This document shows positions 53,500 to 64,000 of a stretch of DNA of 64,000 nucleotides, piece by piece (within the stretch, counting starts at the first letter, position 1; the number at the start of each line of letters is the position of its first letter). This stretch comes from Acanthosepion esculentum (taxonomy: Eukaryota; Mollusca; Cephalopoda; Sepiida; Sepiidae): the NCBI GenBank assembly GCA_964036315.1, contig OZ038482.1, positions 16,563,569 to 16,627,568 on the forward strand, written 5' to 3'. The translations under genes and the position numbers were made by a program. The notes under the pieces were generated by a model. It was not told the origin of the DNA. It ran no database searches and was given only the letters and a program-made list of their open reading frames with translations.

Positions 53500-53686
53500 C
53501 TCATAATCCAGCATCCAAACAAAGCTGCAAGCCTTGTTCCAACTTTCTGTTGTAAAACTCCACCAAATGACATTCCGAGGCCTTGGAGGGCTGAGGATAA
53601 TGCAATGATCCAGAAACTCTTGGAATATTCCATATCTGGATAGCCATGATGACGTAGATAAGAGGTCAGATAGGGATTTAGGTTAC
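53500..53686 (-). CDS. OFA-type MFS transporter, exon A (loop after TM1 to TM3)
   Basis: Most 5' exon found of the only recognisable host gene. On the minus strand the sequence reads ...tgtttcag|GTAACC... and ends ATGAG|gtaatt, giving a 187-nt exon that starts with 2 bases of a split Gly codon and ends with 2 bases of a split Ser codon. It encodes GNLNPYLTSYLR, a hallmark of oxalate:formate antiporter (OFA) family members just after TM1, then a hydrophobic TM2 (FWIIALSSALQGLGMSFGGV), the charged loop QQKVGTR at the position of MFS motif A, and the start of TM3. OFA proteins are 12-TM carriers that move small carboxylates such as oxalate, formate, lactate or pyruvate across membranes; the substrate cannot be told from sequence. 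The preceding exon must end in one base (G). I did not find it up to 64000. The open frame continues upstream through the intron but is not coding there. Confidence 0.9.
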
Positions 53687-54640
53687 CTGAAACACAGAAT
53701 AGATTTAACGTTAGAAATAAATAAAAAACATTATTAATTAGTGATACTTGGTTTCCATTATAAAGTATTTTCATTATTATGAATAGTTTTGTTATTAGTT
53801 TTGACATTTTTCTTGTGTTTAATGGCATTTGTAACCTATCCATTGTTTGATTCTTAGATTAAATTTAGGAAATAAAACTTTTATTGAGCAACACATATTT
53901 TAGGAGCTCTTCATTCATTTATATTAGCAATGTTATGAATAAAGCAGTTTTTCTTTCTTTCATTCTTCAATGTTATATTGTTAACAACTTTAAAATATTT
54001 ACAATACTCTAAAGTGATTTTCAGATTCTGACATTAAGTGTTTTTTTTACTTATATTTTATTATTTGTTCCCACTGGTTCTATACCCATTTCATTGTCTA
54101 TATCAGTTTTTTAGCCAAATTATCTTTAACCTCAAGAAATGTAGTCATTATCAGTGTGGGGAAAATGTAATTTAAATTTAAATTTTAGCAGAGGTTTCAT
54201 ATCTTTACTTCACATTAATGCTTTTGAGAAAGGCATGAATCCACTTGTCCCTGTACTCTGTGCCATTACCAGATGTCCTGACAAAAATGTCTTATCACTG
54301 TCATATTATGTATTTTAGTAGAAGAGAGATTTATTGAGCTCTTGTATAAATCACTCTCCCATAAATACCTTATCTGTTTGAGTCAATAAGAATGTGAATT
54401 GCCATGACCTTTTGAAAATGGTAGTAGGATAGTTTCTCATTGATTCTCTATGGTTTTGAATTCAGAGTTGTCTTTCCCATTAGCTGCTACCAATTGTTAA
54501 CCAATCAGTTTTCAGATTCTAAATTAAATTATGGAAATTCAGAGAAAAGTAGTTTTTGCTAAAATTTGAACTGCCATTCTGTATCCTAATTTGTAGAATG
54601 ATGAAAATGCTTCATCTTAGAATTTCAATAAACTTGAAAT
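53687..54640. other. Intron upstream of exon A
   Basis: No preceding exon recognised. A weak S1-like SINE remnant on the minus strand lies at about 54230-54500 ('gaaaggcatgaatccac', 'tttgaattcagagttgtctt'). Confidence 0.45.
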
Positions 54641-54960
54641 ACAGGTAGACAATCATTTATCTAAAACTCTTGGGACCAGATACATTTTGGATTTCAGAAT
54701 GATTGGACAGGTAATGTATAGAAGGTAAATTAGTTTTTACCCACCAGGGAATCTGAAGCTCTTTGTAATTAAAAAAGAATCGCCAGACCATAAATGGGAT
54801 ATCCATGAGTGGCAGAGGCACATCTGATGAGTAGAAGCATTGACACAACTGCACTTCAAAGTCTGAGTCAAGGCCATTTCAAAACAACAGCTTCTTCTTT
54901 GCTTTATAAGGCTGGCCAAACATAACAAAAGTAAATTTCAACATGTAGTTCATATTGGGT
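54641..54960. mobile_element. Tigger/pogo-like repeat remnant
   Basis: 'acaggtagacaatcatttat' and 'cttgggaccagatacatttt' followed by 'ggatttcagaa' resemble the end of Tigger-type (pogo superfamily) elements. No transposase frame. Confidence 0.45.
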
Positions 54961-54974
54961 CATATTTGGCATTA

Positions 54975-55552
54975 CCGTATATACTTGCAGATAGGTCACA
55001 CTTTTTTACCAAAAATTTCACAAAATCGACCTATCTGCTCAACATAAATGTAAAACAACTCTACCTTGTCATCATGATTTCTGAGAAATTGGAAATGATA
55101 CTCATAAACACTAAAGCTGTGGATTCAGTTCTGAATGAATTTTAAAACTGTAACTTGATATATAAATAGATAAGCACTTTTTTCTAAATGTACCATAACA
55201 TTTTCTTCTGGAGTTATTTCTTTTTTTTTTGTCAAGTTGACTCAATATAAAAATAATATTCGGTAAATATAAAAATACCAGTACAACGGTTACTTCCTTT
55301 TGTTTATATGATGATTGACAAGATGTATTTTAACTGCAAAGTGTATTAATAATTGTAAACTTTGAAATAAAGGTACAAATAAAAGGTATATATCTGATAA
55401 TTCTTATGTTTAAAGAGGGCTGTGTAACTCCTCAGATTATAGTGCGACCTATCTGCGAGTCAACAGTAAATCAACAATTATTAAGCCATAAAGTAGGGGT
55501 GCAACCTATCCGGTGGGGCGACCTATCCACAAGTATGTATGGTACATTCAAG
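54975..55552. mobile_element. Non-autonomous DNA transposon with about 25-bp inverted ends
   Basis: Left 'taccgtatatacttgcagat' plus AGGTC and right (inverse) 'taccatacatacttgtggat' plus AGGTC. Inside, GCGACCTATC-type motifs recur at 55025 (inverse), 55444, 55508 and 55519. No coding capacity. Confidence 0.75.
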
Positions 55553-56356
55553 CTTTGATATGCAGAAGATGTGCATGGAAAACTATACAGAATGAAGGTT
55601 AATGGTTCCATAACAAAACCACAAAGCATGAAGGCAGTTGTTTGATATTAAGGATAAGAATGAACCAAAAAAAGGTGGCCTATGAGCTTTCCACAGAGAC
55701 AGAACATATTATGATGTGTGATAACAGTTGGAGTCTCCGGGACCTTACTGCCACATCATGTTCAAAACATCCATTCCTGTACAATCACCAAAATTAAGCA
55801 ACATCAAGAATGGTCAGTATTCAGAGTCAACAGTCCAAAGACAGAGATATGCTTTCTAACTTGCACCATGGCAACCACACTTTCATTGATGAGAATGTCA
55901 TCTATGTATGCCAAAGTGAATCAATCCAAGATGCCACTTTGGTAAACATAGATGGCATCTTCATCGACAAAAGTGCAGTTTCTGTGGCATGAGTCAGAAA
56001 GCATATGTCTGACTTTGGACTAAAGACCCTTGGTTACTGCAGTGGCTCATCACTTCACAAATGGTGCTGCTGCCCTAAGCCAACTACATACTCCAGGTTG
56101 TGGGAGTTTCCTTTTGGTGCTCCATCACAAGGGTGGTACTTCATCCTTATTGTTGTCCCTATCTGGATCCACTATGGCAGGAGGCACGTCAAACATCCGG
56201 GAATTAATTTTAAGTTGAATTTGGTGTCTGCCAGCATCTGTTAATTGCCAAAATAGCTTGTGTTCATCTTGTCTGGCTTTCCACATGCTGAGAGAAAATG
56301 CTGGTGTTATATAGCTCTTTCAGTTCCAGATCCATGCTGACTATTGGCTAATAGCA
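55553..56356. other. Unclassified sequence with overlapping short open frames
   Basis: Frames at 55718-55945, 55810-55992 and 56005-56244 include NHTFIDENVIYVCQSESIQD, with no family recognised. Mixed frames suggest a decayed coding element. Confidence 0.35.

Positions 56357-56449
<93 letters not shown>
56357..56449. repeat. (CA)n microsatellite
   Basis: About 46 CA units with one AA interruption. Confidence 0.97.
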
Positions 56450-57256
56450 AGCCAATTCTAACAAAATTTGCATGCAAACAATTGCTGGTTCATATGCAAA
56501 TTTTGTCAGAAGCACCTACTGTATATAGAATGTCCTCTCTCAACAGCCCATTTGGGAAGGGGACGTAACTCCTGGTGCTTACTGCACCACACACACTGAA
56601 ATCTGGGTCTCTTGTCAGGTTGACTCAATCCTCCATTACGCTTTGATTGATAGAAAGTCATATGCAAGATAACCAAAGTAATATGGTTTATTGCAACATG
56701 ACTTAGCAAGTTCCTTGGGTAAGAGCTCAAAATTACAAAGTTATTTCTCTTTTTAGAATTTCTATATTTAATTTAAGAAATAGATTAACTACAAGATATG
56801 CAATATATATCCACATGCATAAATGCTTTTTGGGGAGTAACACATTTCAGAGAGCATTGATTCTAGGCAGAAGGAAAGGAAGTAGAAAATTTATCATAGG
56901 CAAAGCACACAGGTACTATACTGATCTGAAATAGAATTACATAAATAATCCCATCATGACTACTCTGCTAATTATGATATAATGACCAAAAGATGAAGAC
57001 ACACATTAAAACAAATGACAAATCATTTATTGAACAAAGTAACTAATAATAACAAAACAAAAGTCATTGAAACAAAGCAAGTTCAGTCGACCATTGATGA
57101 CAATTCCAGAACAACGTAACTATAAACAATTTTTTGTATCCTCTGCCAGCCGCAATGATGGAGAAAGCATTACCTCGAACCATCGCCAGTGAGACAAATT
57201 ATTTGAAATACAGTTATTTTTTTGTTTGTTTCTGAGATGCTTCATTTCTGTGCTTC
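56450..57256. other. Anonymous sequence
   Basis: A short inverted repeat, 'aaaatttgcatgcaaacaat' and 'catatgcaaattttg', is at 56463-56506. Nothing else. Confidence 0.5.
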
Positions 57257-57582
57257 ATAGAAATCAGTTAATCAGTTATGTGCTATGTGTGATACACACT
57301 TAGGTGATCATGTATCTTCCGATACATGACTGACGAGGCAGATTTTTTTTCCCGCAGCAGGTTGCCATTTCTTTCTGCAGTGGGCCAGTTGCCATCCAAG
57401 GCTATAGAACCTGTTCTGTCCTGCTATTTACCCATAGCTGAGGGGAGGATTCATACCTTTTCCAAGGGTATTGGCACGTAAATGAATGTAATGGATTCAA
57501 CTGGAATTCAAACTCGACTCTCCAATTCCTCAATCTATCTCCGATTCCTCTGCTATCCATTACTCCCCCGTACCTTCTCATA
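57257..57582 (-). repeat. tRNA-derived SINE S1, full copy
   Basis: Minus strand: head GGGGGAGTAATGGATAGCAG, box B-like GAGTTTGAATTCC, body 'aaatagcaggacagaacagg', tail 'catgtatcggaagatacatg' and 'tgtgtatcacacatagcaca'. Confidence 0.85.
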
Positions 57583-59000
57583 GAAATAATTTACTTTTTT
57601 AACAGATGCAAGGGAAAAAAAAGACTAAACTGAAAAATACTAAGAACCTGGCAAATTCTTTATTATTTGATCCTAAAAAGATAAGATTAGATTAATAACA
57701 GGAAATTTTCCTTTTTTTTAAATACAGTTTCTTATTTAACTATTATTCAGTATAATTGATGGCGTTGTCTTGCTCCTCCTTCTCCAATCCACTGCCACAA
57801 CCACCACCATCATTATCAGCAGCAGCAGCATTATTATCACCATCATCAACAACAATAAAATCCTAAAGCATTTACAAAGTGTCCAGTTGACTTACAAAAT
57901 GACCAATCTGAAGAAAACAACTAACAAAAACCTATTTCAAAATTACCTTTTAGAGCAATGCATTGTGAAGGAAATCTATCTTTATAGACACTTTAGTGTA
58001 GAATCGTTGTTAACAAGCTCATCTCATAGACAAAGAGGCCTGTCCAGAAAATATCCAGCCGTTTAATCATTTAAATAAATAGTCTACCTCAGACAACTGT
58101 AATTTAGTCCTTTTCAAATTATTCCAAAATAGTCTGTGAAATTCTCTTTTGGAAATATCATCAGCTACTTTGTCAGAAAATTCCTTAATCTGGCCCAAGT
58201 CACTTCAACGGTAAATTTAGCTTTCAGATCAAAGAGATGTTTAAAAGAGCTAAATCTAGACTGTTGGTGGGTGGTGCTGATGGTGGTGGAGGGTGGTGGT
58301 AATGTTTTGCACTTCATGAGATGGGATGTAACTACTTACTTTACGATAGTGAATGTGATGGTCACAGAATGTCAAAGCTCACTAAATGGCATTTCACTGC
58401 CAACTGAGTAACCTTAAAGAAGAGTGTCTGTTCAGGCATGGGTTAGAAAGTGCTCTCTATTTGTTATTTTATAAGCCATGTAACTTATTCTCAAAATAGT
58501 CAAAATGACTGGATGCATTCCAGACACACCTTGTATGTGTTAATGTAACGAGTTTGATCAATCCCAGATACTCCATATCTGTGACCTTGTGTAACTAAAT
58601 ATTTATTGTGACTTAAGGAGTAAAAAATACAAATTTTCAAATGGTAATTTTTAAAGCCTGCTGACTGTTGGGAGATTGATACAACTCATCTTCCTACCTC
58701 TATTTTCCTTTTCTGGCTCTTCTGCCTGACTAAGTGAAATTTTTTTAAAAATTGAAAATATATATTTTCACATTCAGTTATCTTTCCATTGTAAACGCAT
58801 TCTCATTTAGCAATGATATAAAAAAAATAAAGGAATGTTGAAATCTACTTTTCTGAAGGAAATTGAAGTCATATTAATAATTTTATATCTCTAAGCATTA
58901 TTATAATCATCATCATTCAAATTATTAGATTATTATTATGATCCTCTACTATAGAATTCAGAACGTCTTCAGTTAATTCAACCACCACAAAAATCATCAT
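57583..59000. other. Anonymous sequence with a mariner end fragment
   Basis: 'ctgtccagaaaatatccagc' at 58040 matches the mariner inverted-repeat end at 21975. CAGCAG and ATC runs at 57820-57850. Otherwise nothing. Confidence 0.5.
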
Positions 59001-59006
59001 CATCGT

Positions 59007-59103
59007 CATAACCATCATCAATAGTATCATTAAAATTGCCAATGCCATCATTAAGAACAATTATAGATAGAATCATCGTCTATATGATTGTCACCAACAC
59101 AAT

Positions 59104-59170
<67 letters not shown>

Positions 59171-59178
59171 CAGACATT

Positions 59179-59222
<44 letters not shown>

Positions 59223-59339
59223 TGTCACTGTCATCATCATCATCATCATAAACATCATCAATAGTATCATTAAAATTGCCAATGCCATCATTAAGAGCAA
59301 TTATAGAATCATCGTCTATATTATTGTCACCAACACAAT

Positions 59340-59385
<46 letters not shown>

Positions 59386-59535
59386 CAACAGAAATTATCA
59401 TCATCATCATCATCATTGTCACTGTCGTCATCATCAACATCATCATAAACTTTATCAATAGTATCATTAAAATTGCCAATGCCATCATGAAAGAGCAATG
59501 ATAGAATCATTGTCTATACTATTATCACCAAACTA

Positions 59536-59570
<35 letters not shown>
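59007..59570. repeat. (TCA)n array in a higher-order repeat of about 200-240 bp
   Basis: 'atagtatcattaaaattgcc' recurs at about 59020, 59260 and 59460, each time followed by 'aatgccatcat', a short unique piece and a long (TCA)n run of different length. Serine/histidine/aspartate homopolymer frames are artefacts. Confidence 0.95.
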
Positions 59571-59965
59571 ATGCCATCTTCATTATTGACAACTACCACT
59601 GCAACGGAGACAATCGTCACAAAAGTGTGAGAGCAAAGAGAATTTCTTAAAAAGACAATGTGTCCGTAGATTCCTACAAAAGAATCGAATTTCTTTTTTA
59701 AGTCATTTTGGAGTTAACTGAATGCATAAAATTTTGCCGATCACAATCTGAAGAAGTCTAAGCAAGAGAACACCCAAAAGCCCCTGACAACAAAATGATG
59801 AGTCACCTCCGCTCAACAGTTTCTGACTCATTGGGAGGGGGGGAGGTGTTGGAGGTGAAAATAAGTGAGAGATTTCCACAATTTTAAGTGGTTTGCCTTC
59901 CCCTCACTCACCAGTGCATTAATACTTTGCATGATTTATTTATATATTTTTGTAGAGTCTATTAC
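59571..59965. other. Anonymous sequence
   Basis: A GGGAGGGGGGGAGG run is at 59835. No gene. Confidence 0.5.
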
Positions 59966-59968
59966 ATC

Positions 59969-60005
59969 ACACACACGCACACACACACGCACACACACAC
60001 ACACC
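59969..60005. repeat. (CA)n microsatellite
   Basis: CA/CG dinucleotides. Confidence 0.9.
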
Positions 60006-60175
60006 AATCTAGCTATATTTATATCTTTGTATTGATCAATATTTATCTACCTATATTTGTCTTGACAAATCTGTCTTTTAATATATTTACTATCTGTGTC
60101 TCTCTTCTTGGTATTTATCTACTTATATATTTATATATATATTGATTTCAAGCTATTTTTCTCACACAATTTATC

Positions 60176-60247
60176 ACTCTCTCTCTCTCTCTCTCTCTGT
60201 CTGTCTTTCTCTGTCTTGTTTATCTCTCTCTTTCACGCTCTCTCTGT

Positions 60248-60280
<33 letters not shown>

Positions 60281-60306
60281 TATATATATGTATATATATA
60301 TAATCT

Positions 60307-60356
<50 letters not shown>

Positions 60357-60362
60357 TATAAT
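60176..60362. repeat. (CT)n and (TA)n arrays
   Basis: CT-rich run to 60245, then TA arrays split at 60300. Confidence 0.93.
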
Positions 60363-60376
60363 ATTACTTTTTCTAT

Positions 60377-60480
60377 ATAGAGAAGAATTGCTTAAGTGTA
60401 ATTGTCCCCTGATGTATATTTATAAGCATTCTTAAATTTAAATTTAAATCAGTGGACAATTACAGTTAAGTAATTCTATG
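60377..60480. mobile_element. Small palindromic element, copy 2
   Basis: Same element as 3626-3723, arms TGTCCCCTGAT/ATCAGTGGACA and AAATTTAAATTT centre. Again beside (TA)n. Confidence 0.75.
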
Positions 60481-60729
60481 TATACATATATAAAGTAATA
60501 TTATCCATGTTCTATTTTTAATATTGAGCACTATATGAAAACGTTTGCTTCACTTTTAAATCTTAAATTTTCAATAATATATATATATATATATATATAC
60601 ATATCCAGCAAGATGACATGCCAGTAATTTACAGTCGCCTGATGAGATGCATCAATATTCATCAAAACACAACTGCAATTGTGAATTGATTTGGACATGT
60701 TTTTGGTGTAATATCTTAAAATAAATAAA

Positions 60730-60771
60730 TATACATATCTATATCTATCTATCTATCTATCGATCTATCTA

Positions 60772-60835
<64 letters not shown>

Positions 60836-60850
60836 AAGAGAGAGAAAGAG
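60730..60850. repeat. (TATC)n-(CT)n-(TA)n-(GA)n microsatellite
   Basis: Same succession as 40211-40297. Confidence 0.95.
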
Positions 60851-61225
60851 AGATATAGATATGGGTGTGAATAAAGATAAATGCAAAAACCTGTCTAAGC
60901 AAACATGTTTTATCCTCTGATAAACTTTATGAAGGCAAATGTAAGGATTTTATTTTGCAATGATTATTTATAAACAAAAAAGATGTTATTAGTTTCTCAA
61001 AATTTTAAAATTTAACAAGGCTTAGAAATTTAAATCAGGCTAATTGAAAAATCCAGTTTAATCATGGAGGATGCTAAATGATTTAACTCAATGATTTAAT
61101 TTAAAGTGAGTAATTGTTGAATATATATTTTTTATAATGTAATTAATATTTTAGTTTTGGATTCATTTATGTAGTATATATTTTAAATAATAGAAGTTTA
61201 TGAATTTAACTGTTTTCTTTGGATT

Positions 61226-61257
61226 TTTAACATTTTTATACTCATGTATATTTTACT

Positions 61258-61305
<48 letters not shown>

Positions 61306-61425
61306 TATATTTATATATATATATATATGTATATTTTACTTATATATATTTTAAATAATAGAAGGTTATGAATTTAACTGTTTTCTTTTCATTTTTAACA
61401 TTTTTATACTCATGTATATTTTACT

Positions 61426-61477
<52 letters not shown>

Positions 61478-61597
61478 TATATTTATATATATATATATAT
61501 GTATATTTTACTTATATATATTTTAAATAATAGAAGGTTATGAATTTAACTGTTTTCTTTTGATTTTTAACATTTTTATACTCATGTATATTTTACT

Positions 61598-61641
<44 letters not shown>

Positions 61642-61900
61642 TATATTTATATATATATATATATATGTATATTTTACTTATATATATTTTAAATAATAGA
61701 AGGTTATGAATTTAACTGTTTTCTTTTCATTTTTAACATTTTTAAATTCATGTATATTTTACTTATATATATATATATATATCTACATATATATATTTAT
61801 ATATATATATATGTATATTTTACTTATATATATTTTAAATAATAGAAGGCTATGAATTTAACTGTTTTCTTTTAATTTTTAACATTCTTATAGTCATGTA
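61226..61900. repeat. Higher-order tandem repeat of about 165-171 bp with embedded (TA)n
   Basis: 'atactcatgtatattttact' and 'atgaatttaactgttttctt' recur about every 165-171 bp through five units; units differ mostly in TA length. Confidence 0.93.
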
Positions 61901-62104
61901 TATTGGCTTTGGAAAGGACTATTTCTTTCAGGAACAGAAATATTTTAAAACATCTAGGATGTAGATTTATATTTTGGCAAGATTTGATAGTAGCACTCTT
62001 AAGAATTTTCCATTTAAGTATATAACCTTCTCTTTTAATAATTACGGCATTCTTTAAATCAAAGTTTTAAAATATCCTCTTTGTGTTCATAAATTTTTTT
62101 TTAA

Positions 62105-62886
62105 ATTGGTATCACCCCCAAGCAAGGCAATACATCCACTAAAATGCAAGGGGTTGCAGGGTGGAGGGGAATTAGGAACAGAAACATTAGATGGCGATTG
62201 ACATTGCATTTAAATTTTTGAAGGTTAAAGCTGGCTGGAAAGCATGGAGTCAGAAGGGAGTTCCACAAGTGAGAAGTGCAAGAAAAGACACTGTTACCAT
62301 AGAACCTAGGCTATATCTAGACAGCTCAACTGTAAACTGATGAGAATTCAATGTCAGTCTAGTACTGCACTTAAGTTCATAAAGTCTAGTCCGAACAATT
62401 ATCATGAAAGTATTTATAAAAAAAGACACACAGAAGCAACCTTACAGCAGTGGGAAAGTGACTGAAGCTGAGCTGCCAGATCAGGACCAATAATATTGCT
62501 TATTTATCTTTGGATCTTATCAAGGAGCTCCAACTAAAAAGCAGGAGCACCAGCAGCAATATTCCAAGCATGGACAAATGGTAGACTTATAGATATGCAA
62601 GATAGATTCCGGAGACAAAAACTGTCTTGCACAACACTGTGAACTGACTTTCTTAGCAGCTGATCTAGCAATGGATTCAATATAAACTTTCCACATCATG
62701 TCACCTGAGAATGTTAGCCTAAGAAGGTGGAACAAGTCACTTTCCTGGAGGTTAACATCAGCCATGCTGATGGAATGCAGCAAGAGGTCTCTCAGATGAT
62801 TAATGGAGAGAGGTTTAGTTTTGGAGGTGTTAGAATTGACAAGCCAACTTTTGGCCCAGTTAATGACGGTTTTGTCTATCAAAGTT
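62105..62886 (-). mobile_element. LINE tail, family L2, copy D
   Basis: Minus strand: NWAKSWLVNSNTSKTKPLSI, HSISMADVNLQESDLFHLL, LTFSGDMMWKVYIESIARSA, SILHIYKSTICPCLEYCC, then a frameshift, further family text and the 3' signature at 62118-62130 (inverse). It extends further 5' than copies A-C. Open from 62882 to 62520. Confidence 0.83.
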
Positions 62887-62889
62887 TTT

Positions 62890-63868
62890 AGTGAAAAAAA
62901 TTGATTAATGATTAAATGGTATAATTTTATGATCTTAGGTGAGGAAAGAAGTAATTTTATTTTTGTTTTTGTTCATTTAGGCATTTAGTAAATTTAGGTG
63001 TTTTTTTACATATTTCTCTATATATACAGGTCAGTGCCATTAAACAGAGTACCAATAAACCACAATATCACTTAAGCAACGCATGTGCGATGGACCCCAA
63101 ACTTTTTTGTCATGTTCAAATTAAAATCATAATCATCAGTGGATCCCAGTTTAAAACAAATTCAAACTTGATTGTAACACTTTTTAAAGTCTGATTTTTT
63201 CTGTTTAATCTTTTATTTTAAGCAACTCTCGATTACTGACTTTCTTAAAAAAGTGTTATTACGAACTTCATTTTTATTTTCCAAAACATACATGAAAATT
63301 TATTAAAAATGTTGTTTCCTATTAATTTCGTAAAATTTTTATTGTATCATTACATTGCATAGAAACCTGTGCTTGTACTTAGATGTTACTACATTGTATT
63401 GTTATATTATTTTTATTAATACATTACAATACAATGTATTGCAATGTTTTTATTTAAAATCTTAATAAAACTATGAAAAGTTTTTTTGTTTGTGAAAATC
63501 TCATGCATACAAGATTTCTGCCATCTTTTTCTGTCATCGATGATGGATCTATTGACATGGTGCTTTATAACTGGAATCATTTTAAGCTGTCGTCTTTTCA
63601 AATTTATTCACACTGGTACAGATTTTTATGTGAAAATTAAAGGATAGTCTAAATAAATGTTTTTCAAAACTGGCAATATTCAAATCTTAGTATTGAATAC
63701 ACATTTTGCATGCTTAACCACTGTGTTACCCATTTTCATGGATAACTCTATAGACATGACAAGCTTTGTTTTGGTGGTCTAGGCTGGCAATCCTGACATC
63801 ACGGCTCACTTTTGATCTAAACCACAGATTGAAGTTTTGAACACAAATTATCATGGTTTATCGGTGCC
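62890..63868. other. Anonymous sequence
   Basis: 'tatatacaggtcagtg' at 63021 resembles the R2/P9 centre. The minus open frame 63416-63601 has no recognisable domain. Confidence 0.5.
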
Positions 63869-63869
63869 A

Positions 63870-63870
<1 letters not shown>

Positions 63871-63916
<46 letters not shown>

Positions 63917-63937
63917 TGTGTGTGTGTGTGTGTGTGG
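63871..63937. repeat. (TG)n microsatellite
   Basis: About 32 TG units with one GG interruption. Confidence 0.97.
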
Positions 63938-64000
63938 CATCTGTCGGTCTTGGCAAACCTTGGATCTGTGCCCAAAGAGCTATGTCACCTTGTTATTTTC

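Noticed and set aside
57150..57176. Upstream exon of the transporter ending ATGGTTCGAG|gtaatg in the right phase
   Set aside because: Phase and donor fit, but the residues before the join (LAMVR) do not resemble the TM1 end expected in the family, and a single donor match is likely by chance.
59036..59510. Poly-Ser, poly-His, poly-Met and poly-Asp open frames
   Set aside because: Frames of the (TCA)n array without any flanking coding context.

Overview
The window looks like intronic and intergenic DNA from a large, repeat-rich animal genome, most likely a cephalopod mollusc. There are no bacterial or viral gene blocks. I see short exons with GT-AG borders and in-phase joins, very long introns, dozens of (TA)n, (CA)n and (TCA)n arrays, tRNA-derived SINEs, 5'-truncated LINEs, Tc1/mariner and hAT DNA transposons, and many pieces of Penelope-like retroelements. 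The assignment to cephalopods is an inference from this repeat mix; I have not matched it to a genome.

Only one host gene can be supported. It lies on the minus strand and encodes a major-facilitator transporter of the oxalate:formate antiporter (OFA) / monocarboxylate type. Three exons were found by eye, in transcript order 53686-53500, 48301-48175 and 11929-11796. They join in perfect phase (1, 2, 0, 2) into about 149 continuous residues covering the loop after TM1 through TM5. The introns between them are about 5.2 kb and 36.2 kb. The first exon(s) lie above 53686, perhaps outside the window; the C-terminal half lies below position 1.

Layout. 1-5.3 kb: RTE-like LINE tails, SINE pieces and Penelope-type terminal repeats separated by (TA)n. 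7.2-9 kb: microsatellites, a near-perfect 219-bp palindrome and a LINE tail. 9.8-11.8 kb: a dead Tc1-like transposon whose inverted repeat ends within about 20 bp of the splice donor of exon 3. 17.2-17.8 kb: an LTR-like unit with four consecutive tetraloop hairpins. 18-19.7 kb: a tandem array of a Penelope-type tail. 20.4-21.2 kb: a giant TA array. 22-23.3 kb: a mariner remnant and two SINEs. 24.9-27.5 kb: an R2-like LINE with RT, zinc knuckle and restriction-like endonuclease. 27.6-31.2 kb: inverted terminal repeats and LINE tails. 31.4 kb: a 21-bp minisatellite. 32.5-35 kb: a LINE split by two SINEs. 36.3-37.05 kb: a hAT element with perfect 8-bp target duplications. 38.2-39 kb: a 356-bp tandem repeat. 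40-44 kb: Penelope units, including a GIY-YIG endonuclease fragment upstream of a ribozyme motif. 44.7-45.6 kb: another dead Tc1-like transposase. 52.7-53.1 kb: a 56-bp satellite. 59-59.6 kb and 61.2-61.9 kb: higher-order microsatellite repeats. 62.1-62.9 kb: a LINE tail.

The most interesting system is a set of about nine different hammerhead-ribozyme-like sequence families, mostly beside (TA)n arrays and often in inverted pairs. Each has the order CUGANGA (or UUGANAA), hairpin, GAAA, short self-complementary helix III, cleavage triplet. One (43983-44028) follows a Penelope GIY-YIG endonuclease fragment, which fits published work on hammerheads in Penelope-like elements. Two details deserve testing. 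Almost all carry one extra base between A9 and helix II. Four families replace the core pair C3-G8 by U3-A8, a paired change that keeps Watson-Crick geometry. Everything about activity is inference; only the sequences were read.
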